Shown here: positions 1 to 7,670 of the stretch, in pieces
Layout of the letters: each line of letters begins with the position of its first letter
Position numbering within the stretch: the first letter of the stretch is position 1
Origin: Chloroflexota bacterium
GTDB taxonomy: Bacteria > Chloroflexota > Anaerolineae > J102
DNA length: 13,780 nucleotides
NCBI GenBank assembly: GCA_003353825.1
Contig: PIVW01000107.1
Coordinates: 1 to 13,780, forward strand
Direction: 5' to 3'
Translations under genes and position numbers: made by a program
The notes under the pieces: model-generated
What the model was told of the DNA's origin: nothing
Databases searched by the model: none
Seen by the model: only the letters and a program-made list of their open reading frames with translations

Positions 1-3
1 CAG

Positions 4-66
4 GCGACAAAACGACCGCCGACTACGCGACCAAACGACCACGCGACAAAACGACCACGCGACCAC
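4..66. repeat. short tandem repeat, 16-bp period, just upstream of the Mo hydroxylase gene
   Basis: Units starting GCGAC occur at 4, 27, 43 and 59. The copies at 27-42 and 43-58 differ at a single base, the copy at 4-19 is similar but followed by 7 extra bases, and 59-66 is a partial copy. The consensus is GCGACAAAACGACCAC. It ends directly before the ribosome-binding site of the gene at 78. It looks like simple-sequence expansion of intergenic DNA. No regulatory role can be shown from the sequence. Confidence 0.7.
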
Positions 67-77
67 AGGAGCCACAC

Positions 78-2651
78 ATGGATTTCACGCTCAACGGCCA
101 AACCAAGCACTTCGACGGCGATCCTGATCTGTCGCTTATGACCTATTTGCGTGAGCAGGAAGGGATCATCTCGCCCAAAGATGGTTGTTCGCCCCAGGCA
201 GCTTGCGGCTGTTGCGCGGTCGATCTCAACGGCAAGGCCGTGCTCTCTTGTGTGACGCCAATGAAAAAAGTGGGCGATGGGCAAGTGACGACCACCGAGG
301 GGCTGGGTGAATACAGGCAGGAAGTTTTCACCAATGCTTTTGTCTCTAAAGGAGGCGTGCAGTGTGGATTCTGCATTCCAGGCATTGTCATGCAGTCCAA
401 CGCCTTGATTAACCGTAATTCTGATCCTTCTCGTGGCGAGATCGAACAGGCGCTAACGCCCCATCTCTGTCGCTGCACCGGCTACAAGAAAATCATCGAG
501 GCGGTGCAGTGCGCGGCGGAGGCGATCCGCACGCAAGAGCGCCTGCCAGCGCCACAGGGTAACGGCAAGATCGGCACTCGCCACCCCAAGTATAGGGCGC
601 AAGATCTGGTGTTGGGCCAACACAAGTATGTGGATGACATCCGCCTGGCGGGAATGAAGCACGGCGCCTTGAGATTCAGCGACCATCCTCGGGCCAGGGT
701 TCTGGCTATCGACAGCAGTGCCGCAGAGCGAGTCGAGGGCGTCGTACGCGTCTTCAAAGCTGAGGATGTGCCCGGCGAGCGAGTGATCGGTCTGATCCGC
801 CAGGATTGGCCCCTGATGGTAGCAGAGGGGGAGATCACGCGCTATGTGGGGGATGTCTTAGCAATGGTTGTAGCCGAAACCGAGGCCATCGCTCGTGTGG
901 CTGTCGAACTGATCGAGGTCGGGTACGAGGTGTTAGATCCGGTCATCGATATGCACGAGGCCATGAAACCGGAGGCTGCTCATATACACGAAGCGGGTAA
1001 TATCCTGGCATCGACTGTCACAAACCGGGGCGATATCGATGTCATGATGGCGAATTCCGCATACATCTCTTCCGGCATCTATGAAACACAATGGATCGAG
1101 CATGGCTATATGGAACCAGAAGCGGCCATCGCCTTTCCCAGCGACCAAGGGGTGGAAGTACTCTCTCAAAGCCAGGGCGTGTATGACGACCGCATCCAGA
1201 TCGCCAAGTTGTTGGGCGTGTCGCAGGAGGAGGTGCGCGTGATCCTGGCGCCCAACGGCGGTGGTTTCGGTGGAAAGGAAGATCTGTCAGTACAAGGGCA
1301 TGCGGCGCTGGCTGCGACTGTTTTGGGGCTGCCGGTCAAGTTCAAGCTGACGCGGGACGAATCGATCCTTATGCATCCAAAACGGCATCCCATCTGGATG
1401 GATTATGCTGTGGGCTGCGATGCTGAAGGCAAGATCACCTTTGTGAAAGCGAAGTTCATCGGCGACACCGGCGCTTATGCCTCTGTGGGTATGAAAGTGT
1501 TGGAACGCTCGGCCGGACATGCCACCGGCGCTTATCGCGTGCCTGTAACCGATGTCGAGGCTATCGCTGTTTATACCAACAATGTGCCCTGCGGAGCCAT
1601 GCGCGGCTTCGGCGTCAACCAGGCGGCCTTTGCCCTGGAGAGTTGCATCGACGATCTGTGCGAGCAAGGCAATTTCGATCGCTGGCAATTCCGATATGAT
1701 AATGCCATTCAGGATGGCGACATGACCGCCACCGGCCAGGTCATCGAAAGTGGAGCCGGGGCGAGAGAGACTCTGTTGGCCGTCAAAGATGCGTTTTATG
1801 CGGCCAGGTACGCCGGCATCGCTTGCGGCATCAAGAACACCGGCATCGGCAACGGCATGCCAGACGCGGCCTCGGCCGAGATCACCATAGTCGCGCCCGA
1901 TAAGATCATCATCGATCATGGTTGGACAGAAATGGGCCAAGGTGTAAACACCATCGCCACGCAGGTGCTGGCCAACGAGACGGGTATCGACCCTGCCATT
2001 GTGGAAGTGCGGATCGATACGGCCGCAGAACAAGAGGCGGGGATGACAACCGCTTCTCGGGCCACTTCACTGGTAGGGAACGCACTGATCGACGCCTGCA
2101 AAGACCTGAAACGAGATCTGCAGGACAACGCCTTGGCAGATCTCGTGGGCAAGCGCTACCGCGGTGAGTGGGTGGTCGATTGGACAACCAAGCCCGGCGC
2201 CATGGTCGAGAAGGTCTACACGCATTATTCCTACAGCTATGCCACGCAATTGGTGACATTGGACAATGATGGCCAGGTGGCGAAGATCACGGCGGCGCAT
2301 GATGCCGGCAAGATATTCAATCCCATGTTATTCGAAGGCCAGATCGAGGGTTCGCTACACATGGGTCTGGGGTATGCCATCAGCGAGGAACTGGTGATGG
2401 AGAATGGCCGCCCCAAGAGCACGCGCCTGCGCCAATGCGGTATTCTCCGGGCCAAAGAGATGCCGGAGCTCGAAGTCATTGGTGTGGAAGTACCCGATCC
2501 CTATGGCCCCTACGGCGCCAAAGGTGTGGGTGAAATCGGCCTGGTACCCACCGCCGGTGCTGTAGCCAACGCCCTGTACCAATACGATGGCGTTCGCCGC
2601 CGCAAGTTGCCTATGAAAATGAAGAAACGTAGAGTGAAACGTCGAAACTAG
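78..2651 (+). CDS. Xanthine dehydrogenase-family Mo hydroxylase, fused [2Fe-2S] and Mo-cofactor subunit (candidate selenium-dependent type)
   Basis: An 857-residue cytoplasmic enzyme that probably hydroxylates a purine such as xanthine or hypoxanthine. Residues 1-75 form a plant-type [2Fe-2S] domain (C37, C43, C46, C58). Residues 76-150 are the second [2Fe-2S] domain (C96, C99, C131, C133). From about 165 come the hammerhead and Mo-cofactor domains, with GGGFGGKE (394-401), AMRGFG (507-512) and GVGEIG (816-821). By remembered alignment to bovine xanthine dehydrogenase, E401, R477, F511 and E819 match substrate and catalytic residues E802, R880, F914 and E1261, which favours a purine substrate. 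There is no FAD domain, so a separate FAD subunit is expected outside this window. The length and [2Fe-2S]-Mo fusion resemble proteins annotated as selenium-dependent xanthine dehydrogenase; this cannot be proven here. The start is supported by AGGAG at 67-71, six bases before ATG. The last ten residues are an unusual Lys/Arg-rich tail. Confidence 0.9.
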   Translation: MDFTLNGQTKHFDGDPDLSLMTYLREQEGIISPKDGCSPQAACGCCAVDLNGKAVLSCVTPMKKVGDGQVTTTEGLGEYRQEVFTNAFVSKGGVQCGFCIPGIVMQSNALINRNSDPSRGEIEQALTPHLCRCTGYKKIIEAVQCAAEAIRTQERLPAPQGNGKIGTRHPKYRAQDLVLGQHKYVDDIRLAGMKHGALRFSDHPRARVLAIDSSAAERVEGVVRVFKAEDVPGERVIGLIRQDWPLMVAEGEITRYVGDVLAMVVAETEAIARVAVELIEVGYEVLDPVIDMHEAMKPEAAHIHEAGNILASTVTNRGDIDVMMANSAYISSGIYETQWIEHGYMEPEAAIAFPSDQGVEVLSQSQGVYDDRIQIAKLLGVSQEEVRVILAPNGGGFGGKEDLSVQGHAALAATVLGLPVKFKLTRDESILMHPKRHPIWMDYAVGCDAEGKITFVKAKFIGDTGAYASVGMKVLERSAGHATGAYRVPVTDVEAIAVYTNNVPCGAMRGFGVNQAAFALESCIDDLCEQGNFDRWQFRYDNAIQDGDMTATGQVIESGAGARETLLAVKDAFYAARYAGIACGIKNTGIGNGMPDAASAEITIVAPDKIIIDHGWTEMGQGVNTIATQVLANETGIDPAIVEVRIDTAAEQEAGMTTASRATSLVGNALIDACKDLKRDLQDNALADLVGKRYRGEWVVDWTTKPGAMVEKVYTHYSYSYATQLVTLDNDGQVAKITAAHDAGKIFNPMLFEGQIEGSLHMGLGYAISEELVMENGRPKSTRLRQCGILRAKEMPELEVIGVEVPDPYGPYGAKGVGEIGLVPTAGAVANALYQYDGVRRRKLPMKMKKRRVKRRN

Positions 2652-2888
2652 AGATTGGGGATTAATACCTGTCTAGAGAGTCTGTCGGAGAAGGCGCCCT
2701 CAAGGCTTTCAGGACACGGGTCAAGGCGGATTAACGCTGATTTTCGCTGTGAAACCCAAGGAGTATCCTTGAATATCTGCGTCCTGATGACTTTTCCGAC
2801 AAGCTGCTGGGTAAACGAAAATCTCTGATCTCCAATCTCAATCCCCAACGCTCAAATTGTAAACTCACGCAATTAATCGAAGAAGCAC
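2652..2888. other. gene-free spacer carrying nested inverted repeats
   Basis: This 237-bp gap between the Mo hydroxylase and the aminotransferase shows no plausible gene. It holds a nested inverted-repeat structure at 2683-2801, described separately. Outside that is a short outer pair: TTGGGGATT at 2655-2663 and AATCCCCAA at 2840-2848. The second copy is embedded in the simple-sequence motif 'ctccaatctcaatcccc', which recurs elsewhere in the window. No clear promoter was found. Confidence 0.6.
2683..2801. repeat. imperfect intergenic inverted-repeat element
   Basis: The ends TGTCGGAGAAG (2683-2693) and CTTTTCCGACA (2791-2801) are inverted with one mismatch. An inner pair TCAGGAC (2709-2715) and GTCCTGA (2781-2787) is perfect. 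At the core CAAGGA-gta-TCCTTG (2757-2771) is a perfect small hairpin. The 'cggattaacgctgatttt' wording in the middle resembles a sequence common in intergenic repeats of environmental genomes (from memory). It could be a decayed non-coding mobile element or a transcribed structure. Confidence 0.5.
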
Positions 2889-4052
2889 ATGATCCTTGCA
2901 ACTCGAATGTCCCGTCTGGGCACAGAAACAGCTTTTGAAGTCCTGGCCAAAGCCAAAGCCCTACAAGCACAGGGGAAAGAAATCATCCATCTGGAAATCG
3001 GCGAGCCTGACTTCGATACGCCTGCCAATATCGTCGAAGCCGGTGTCCAGGCCCTGCAACAGGGGCACACGCATTACACGCCTGCCAGTGGCATCCTGTC
3101 TCTGCGCGAAGCTATTGCCAGCGAAATCTCGCTCACTCGCAACATCTCGGTGCATCCCGACCAAGTTGTGGTGGTCCCGGGCGGCAAGCCGATCATGTTT
3201 TTCGCCTTGCTGGCCCTTTGCAACGCAGGCGATGAAGTGATCTACCCCAACCCAGGCTTCCCCATTTACGAATCCATGATCAATTTTGTGGGCGCCAAGC
3301 CGGTGCCATTGCGCTTGGGCATGGAGAATGAATTCAGTTTCGATGTGGATGAGTTGCGCAGCCTGGTAAACGACAAAACCAAGCTCATCATCCTCAACTC
3401 ACCGGCCAACCCCACCGGAGGCGTAATCTCGGCCGAGGACCTGGTCCAAGTGGCCGATGTCGCCCTGACCCGCAATATCCCCGTCCTCTCCGACGAGATC
3501 TACAGCCGTATGCTATATGGCGGTGAATTCGCCAGCATCACTGCCACTCCCGGCATGCCCGAGCAGACCATCATCCTCGACGGCTTCTCCAAGACCTATG
3601 CCATGACCGGCTGGCGGCTGGGCTACGGCGTTATGCCGGTTGATCTGGCCCAGCAGATCACTAAACTCATGGTGAATTCCAACTCATGCACGGCCGCGTT
3701 TACACAGATGGCGGGTGTCGAGGCAATCACCGGACCTCAGGAAGCTGTAACAGACATGGTCGAAGCCTTCCGCAGGCGTCGAGATCTGATCGTAGCCGGG
3801 TTGAATGATATCCCCGGCTTCAAGTGCCTGATGCCTAAAGGCGCGTTTTACGTCTTCCCCAACATCGAAGGCACAGGTCGTTCTAGCCAAGAGTTGGCCG
3901 ACTATCTATTGCAGGAAGCGGGAATCGCTCTCCTTTCAGGCACCTGCTTCGGAGAATTCGGCGAGGGATTCCTGAGACTCTCCTACGCCAACTCCGAAGA
4001 AAATCTGCTCAAAGCCCTAGAATTGATCAAAGAGGCGCTGGCCCGCTTGTAA
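2889..4052 (+). CDS. Class I/II PLP-dependent aminotransferase
   Basis: A 387-residue fold-type I aminotransferase, full length for the aspartate aminotransferase superfamily. It moves an amino group between an amino acid and a 2-oxo acid in the cytoplasm. Visible motifs are the N-terminal [10 protein letters not shown] (36-45), the glycine-rich PGGKP (97-101), NPTG (174-177, N174 contacting PLP), SDEIYS (201-206, D202 for the pyridine nitrogen), SKT (234-236, with K235 the Schiff-base lysine), and the carboxylate-binding arginine R363 in FLRLSYA. The substrate cannot be named from the sequence. It lies 237 bp after the Mo hydroxylase. The class V ureidoglycine-glyoxylate aminotransferase of purine breakdown is a different subfamily, so a ureide role is not supported. 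The start at 2889 has only a weak GAAG-type site; ATG at 2907 is an alternative start. Confidence 0.9.
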   Translation: MILATRMSRLGTETAFEVLAKAKALQAQGKEIIHLEIGEPDFDTPANIVEAGVQALQQGHTHYTPASGILSLREAIASEISLTRNISVHPDQVVVVPGGKPIMFFALLALCNAGDEVIYPNPGFPIYESMINFVGAKPVPLRLGMENEFSFDVDELRSLVNDKTKLIILNSPANPTGGVISAEDLVQVADVALTRNIPVLSDEIYSRMLYGGEFASITATPGMPEQTIILDGFSKTYAMTGWRLGYGVMPVDLAQQITKLMVNSNSCTAAFTQMAGVEAITGPQEAVTDMVEAFRRRRDLIVAGLNDIPGFKCLMPKGAFYVFPNIEGTGRSSQELADYLLQEAGIALLSGTCFGEFGEGFLRLSYANSEENLLKALELIKEALARL

Positions 4053-4076
4053 TAGCGCGTCTAATAACCATTCCGT

Positions 4077-4082
4077 TATAAT
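4077..4082 (+). promoter_or_regulatory. possible -10 box upstream of the flavin oxidoreductase gene
   Basis: A perfect TATAAT lies 64 bases before the start codon at 4147, in the 94-bp gap after the aminotransferase. No convincing -35 hexamer sits 16-18 bases upstream; TTGTAA at 4047-4052 is too far away. It may be a weak internal promoter or chance in an AT-rich patch. Confidence 0.25.
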
Positions 4083-4146
4083 TATCACCACGCACCACGC
4101 ACTGACATCTCATCTCCTAACCACTCTTTACCTACGGAGGCACACC

Positions 4147-5157
4147 ATGGCACAGGACCGAATGGCCATCTATCTACAGGATGCCCACGAGATTACCGAG
4201 GGCATCGAACTCTGCAAGTACGCCGAATCCAAAGGCTTCGAAGCCGTTTGGCAGGCGGAAAGCCGTCTGGTACGCGATGCCATCGTGCCCATGGCGGCCT
4301 TTGCTTCGCACACCAGCGCCCTGAAGGTGGGAAGCGGTGTCACCAACAACTGGACCCGAAATATCGGCTTGCTGGCTGCCACTTTCCTCACATTGGACGA
4401 TCTGGCCCCTGACCGCATTATCTGTGGCATCGGCGCTTGGTGGGATCCGCTGGCAAGCAAAGTAGGCATCAAGCGCCGCAAGCCCCTTTCAGCGATGCGC
4501 GAAACGGTCGAGGTGTTGCGCCGCCTGCTCAACATGGAGAATGTCACCTTCCATGGCGAGTTTCATTATGTGGACGGCATTCAACTCGATGTCGTACACG
4601 GACGCAAGGAACCACGCAACGTACCCATCTACATTGGCGCCACCGGTATGAAGATGATGGAGATGAGCGGCGAGATCGCGGATGGGGCCGTGCTAAATTA
4701 CCTGGTGCATCCCGACTACAATCTGCAGGCAATGGATGCTCTGGAAAAGGGCGCCAAAAAGGCGGGTAGATCCATCGATGATATCGACCGGCCACAACTG
4801 ATGATCTGCTCCGTGGATAACGATCGCAAAAAAGCGCTGAATGGCGCTCGCAAGATGATGACGCAGTATCTGGGCCAACAACCACATTTGATGAAAGCCA
4901 GTGGTGTGAGCCAGGATTTGCTGGACGAGATCCACCAGGTGCTGACCTGGCCGGCCACCGACGAGGAGATCGAGAACGCCATGCATCTGGTCCCGGACGA
5001 CGTGGTGCAGATGTGTACGGCCAGTGGTTCGCCGGACGAGGTCAAAGCCAAGGTACGACAATACATGGACAACGGCTGCACCTGCCCGATCTTGTATCCC
5101 CTGGGCGATCCCAAACTCATGGTCGATATCTTCAGTGAGGGCTATAGCGAAGCGTAA
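4147..5157 (+). CDS. Luciferase-like (LLM class) flavin-dependent oxidoreductase
   Basis: A 336-residue TIM-barrel protein of the bacterial luciferase-like monooxygenase / F420-dependent reductase superfamily. Supporting features are the early [21 protein letters not shown] region (12-32), the [11 protein letters not shown] strand (63-73), the run from GIGAWWDP to the [15 protein letters not shown] helix (94-128), the [29 protein letters not shown] segment (159-187) and a closing [18 protein letters not shown] (295-312). It could use FMN or F420 to oxidise or reduce an organic substrate; neither the cofactor nor the substrate can be assigned. GGAGG at 4136-4140, six bases before ATG, fixes the start. 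It is the last gene before a strong terminator, so it probably ends the transcript that may begin at or before the Mo hydroxylase. Confidence 0.88.
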   Translation: MAQDRMAIYLQDAHEITEGIELCKYAESKGFEAVWQAESRLVRDAIVPMAAFASHTSALKVGSGVTNNWTRNIGLLAATFLTLDDLAPDRIICGIGAWWDPLASKVGIKRRKPLSAMRETVEVLRRLLNMENVTFHGEFHYVDGIQLDVVHGRKEPRNVPIYIGATGMKMMEMSGEIADGAVLNYLVHPDYNLQAMDALEKGAKKAGRSIDDIDRPQLMICSVDNDRKKALNGARKMMTQYLGQQPHLMKASGVSQDLLDEIHQVLTWPATDEEIENAMHLVPDDVVQMCTASGSPDEVKAKVRQYMDNGCTCPILYPLGDPKLMVDIFSEGYSEA

Positions 5158-5172
5158 CGCAACATTCACATC

Positions 5173-5214
5173 GCTTGTTCACAAGGCTTATGAGCCTTGC
5201 GAACAAGCTGTTTT
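5173..5214 (+). terminator. Rho-independent terminator after the flavin oxidoreductase gene
   Basis: GCTTGTTCACAAGGCT (5173-5188) pairs with AGCCTTGCGAACAAGC (5193-5208), giving 15 of 16 base pairs with one A·C mismatch and a four-base loop TATG. The stem is followed by TGTTTT. It begins 16 bases after the stop codon at 5157, the expected place, and separates the enzyme block from the transporter block. Confidence 0.85.
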
Positions 5215-5274
5215 GCGGCCCTGGCATGTCAAAATTAGCCGGTTCAGTTTCTCTCTCGATCTAGTGTTTCTTAG

Positions 5275-5289
5275 ACCACGTGGTATACT
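5275..5289 (+). promoter_or_regulatory. extended -10 promoter with overlapping palindrome for the importer operon
   Basis: TGGTATACT at 5281-5289 fits an extended -10 element (TG-n-TATACT). The perfect 10-bp palindrome ACCACGTGGT (5275-5284) overlaps its upstream edge and extends to TA/TA after one mismatched pair, as expected of a repressor operator. No good -35 hexamer is visible, which extended -10 promoters tolerate. Transcription would start near 5296, leaving a leader of about 74 bases before the first permease. The operator role is inference. Confidence 0.45.
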
Positions 5290-5323
5290 CGGCACTTATT
5301 GTGCAATCCAATCGAGTTCGCAC

Positions 5324-5344
5324 GTAGGGTTTCCAAACCGCTAC
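5324..5344 (+). other. leader hairpin before the first permease
   Basis: GTAGGGTT (5324-5331) can pair with AACC (5336-5339) and CTAC (5341-5344). This gives an 8-bp stem with a single bulged G at 5340 and a TCCA loop. It lies in the predicted 5' leader, about 25 bases before the ATG at 5370. It does not match a riboswitch class that I recognise and has no following T-run. Confidence 0.3.
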
Positions 5345-5369
5345 CGCCCACATCTTCAAGGATCCGCCA

Positions 5370-6596
5370 ATGAATCGTCAGTTTATCGACCGTCTTGTTG
5401 ACGCGTTGCTACCCTTTGTGGCCGTACTGGCTGCTTTTGCGATCGGGGGCATTATACTCCTTCTCCTTGGCGAGAATCCATTGGAGGCGTATCGGTCGAT
5501 GTTGTTCGGGGCGTTTGGGAACAAAAACGGCCTGGCCGATACCCTGGTCAAGTCTGTTCCCCTCATGCTAGTCGCCCTGGGCATCGCCATTGCTTTCCGG
5601 GGTGGTATGATTAACATCGGCGCAGAAGGGCAGCTTATCGTTGGGGCACTATTTACTACCTATTTGGGCATTGCTCTGGGTGATCGCATATCTGGTGTGA
5701 TGGTGATCATCATCGGTTTGCTGGGGGGAGCGCTGATGGGAGGCATTTGGGGTGCGATTCCGGGCTACCTCAAAGCGCAGTTGGGGGTAAACGAGATCCT
5801 CAGCACGATCATGATGAACCAGATCGCCATTCAAGTGGGCTATTTCCTGCTGCGCGGGCCGATGATCGACCCTGCGGAAGTAGAGGCAGGTACCAACATC
5901 CCCCATTCTGCCCGTCTACCAAAAGAGGTGGATTTGCCCCGCTTCACCGATATCGCCCAGTCGTTGGGATTTACCGAACGGGCGCAAGATATGGGCTTAG
6001 AAGGGTATTTGGGAGAAATCTACGGTGTTTTAGCGGAACCGACGCGGTTGCATAGCGGCTTCATCTTTGCCGTGATCATGGCGATTTTGGTGTACATCTT
6101 CCTGTGGCGCACGACCATTGGCTATCGTATCCGTGCCGTAGGTCTCAACCTCCACGCCTCCCGTTACGCCGGTATCAATGTCAAGCGCACGATGGTGTTG
6201 TCGATGACATTGAGCGGCGCTTTTGCCGGTCTGGCCGGAGCGGTAGAGATATTAGGGCTACACCACCGCATGTTCGAGCCAACAGCAGTCTCGGCAGGCT
6301 ACGGTTTTACCGGTATCGTCGCCGCCCTGTTCGGAAAGTTGCACCCATTGGGAATCATCCCTTCCTCGATTCTTTTTGCGGGATTGTTAGTGGGTGGAGA
6401 CAAAATGCAACGGGCAATGCAGGTGCCCCAGGTGCTGACTGTGGCGCTTCTGGGATTGGTGGTGCTCTTCGTTGTGAGCACCGATTACTTCGTACGCAAA
6501 CGCCAAAATCGCCGGATTGCGGTGGATGCCGACCCAGGGGATGACAACGACCCAGATACTGTCTCCACCCAACCCACAGCGGAGGTGAGCGCATGA
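5370..6596 (+). CDS. ABC importer permease, nucleoside/BMP type (YufP/NupP-like)
   Basis: A 408-residue inner-membrane permease of the branched-chain/ribose/BMP permease family. It forms one half of the channel of a nucleoside or nucleobase importer. Hydrophobic segments lie near residues 13-33, 63-78, 86-104, 108-128, 142-160, 231-247, 275-295, 310-342 and 353-371. Family marks are INIGAEGQL (81-89), GVNEILSTIMMN (139-150) and the cytoplasmic GYRIRAVGLN (251-260), which probably touches the ATPase. A polar stretch at about 163-228 is likely an external loop, and the C-terminus is an acidic tail. AAGGA at 5358-5362 stands seven bases before ATG. Its stop overlaps the start of the second permease (ATGA at 6593-6596), implying translational coupling. 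Relatives carry purine nucleosides, but the ligand here is unproven. Confidence 0.92.
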   Translation: MNRQFIDRLVDALLPFVAVLAAFAIGGIILLLLGENPLEAYRSMLFGAFGNKNGLADTLVKSVPLMLVALGIAIAFRGGMINIGAEGQLIVGALFTTYLGIALGDRISGVMVIIIGLLGGALMGGIWGAIPGYLKAQLGVNEILSTIMMNQIAIQVGYFLLRGPMIDPAEVEAGTNIPHSARLPKEVDLPRFTDIAQSLGFTERAQDMGLEGYLGEIYGVLAEPTRLHSGFIFAVIMAILVYIFLWRTTIGYRIRAVGLNLHASRYAGINVKRTMVLSMTLSGAFAGLAGAVEILGLHHRMFEPTAVSAGYGFTGIVAALFGKLHPLGIIPSSILFAGLLVGGDKMQRAMQVPQVLTVALLGLVVLFVVSTDYFVRKRQNRRIAVDADPGDDNDPDTVSTQPTAEVSA

Positions 6597-7540
6597 CCGG
6601 AGAACTGACTATCTTAGCCATCATTTTGGGAATCGCTCACTCAGGCATTCGTTTGGCGACACCTTACCTCTTTGCTGCCATCGGCGAGATGTTTGGCCAA
6701 CGATCAGGTGTCTTAAACTTGGGCGTCGAGGGCATTATGCTGATGGGCGCTTTCTTCGGTTTTTACGCCACCTTTCAAACGGGCAGCCCCTGGCTGGGTG
6801 TATTAGCAGCACTCGTCGTCGGTCTCCTCATGGGGTTGATCATGTCGGTGGTTAGCATCACCTTTCAGGCAGAGCAAGGCATCAGTGGTATCGGCCTGTT
6901 CATGTTTGGGCTGGGCATGTCCAGCCTGCTCTTCAAGACGATGCTGGGGACAGTCGAGGGAGTGGATGGCTTCTCCGAACTCCGGTTCTGTTTCGGTTCC
7001 TTCTGTCTGGCCGACCTCCCCATCGTTGGCACGGTATTCTTCAACCACAGCATCCTCACCTACATCGCTTACGCTCTTGTCCCCATCTCATTGTGGATTC
7101 TAAACAAAACCACATGGGGTCTAAAAATCCGCGCTGTCGGGCAAACTCCCGAGGCCGCCGATTCCCTGGGCGTCAGCGTTACGGCCGTGCGCTATGCTTC
7201 GGTTATGTTTGGATCTGCCCTGGCGGGCGTCGCCGGCGCATCGCTCTCCATCTCCCTGCTCGGCATTTTCCAAGAGAATATGACCAACGGCATAGGCTTT
7301 ATCGCCGTAGCCCTGGTCTATTTCGGCAGTTGGCGTCCCCTTGGGGTGCTGATCGGGGCGCTCCTGTTCAGCACGATTAACTCGCTCCAGCTTTGGGCGC
7401 AGGTCCTCGACCTGCCGATTCCCTCAGACGTGGCCGTTATGCTCCCTTATTTGCTGACGATTGTGGCCCTGGCGTTACCCTTCCGGCGGGCCTTGCAACC
7501 GGCAGCGTTGACGAAACCGTTCGAACGAGGTGAAACATAA
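6593..7540 (+). CDS. ABC importer permease, nucleoside/BMP type (YufQ/NupQ-like)
   Basis: The 315-residue second permease, expected to pair with the preceding one as the transmembrane heterodimer. Family motifs are GEMFGQRSGVLNLGVEGIML (31-50), the cytoplasmic GLKIRAVGQTPEAADSLGV (176-194), which resembles an ATPase-contacting loop, and GIGFIAVALVYFG (233-245). Hydrophobic segments run along most of its length, and the termini are short. The start lies inside the stop of the upstream gene, with a strong GGAGGTGAG at 6581-6589. This pair of unequal permeases is typical of the NupPQ/YufPQ arrangement. The gene is followed by a 130-bp gap before the binding lipoprotein. Confidence 0.92.
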   Translation: MTGELTILAIILGIAHSGIRLATPYLFAAIGEMFGQRSGVLNLGVEGIMLMGAFFGFYATFQTGSPWLGVLAALVVGLLMGLIMSVVSITFQAEQGISGIGLFMFGLGMSSLLFKTMLGTVEGVDGFSELRFCFGSFCLADLPIVGTVFFNHSILTYIAYALVPISLWILNKTTWGLKIRAVGQTPEAADSLGVSVTAVRYASVMFGSALAGVAGASLSISLLGIFQENMTNGIGFIAVALVYFGSWRPLGVLIGALLFSTINSLQLWAQVLDLPIPSDVAVMLPYLLTIVALALPFRRALQPAALTKPFERGET

Positions 7541-7670
7541 AATGTATATGATGATTAATGATTTAGGTTTGAGGATAAAGGCAGCGCTCTATGATTCGTC
7601 CCTCTTCAATCTTGAATTTTGAATCTTTGACCTTTTCATATCCACTCAACCCTTCACGAGGAGAAAACAG

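Noticed and set aside
1287..2033. 248-codon open frame on the - strand
   Set aside because: It lies wholly inside the Mo hydroxylase gene, whose protein has clear domains. The antisense product has no recognisable motif.
5296..5369. Purine riboswitch in the importer leader
   Set aside because: The leader is too short and lacks the three-way junction and conserved bases of known purine or xanthine riboswitches; only one hairpin is visible.
5024..5401. 125-codon open frame on the + strand spanning the gap before the first permease
   Set aside because: It overlaps the end of the flavin oxidoreductase gene, runs through the terminator and promoter, and shows no domain-like composition.
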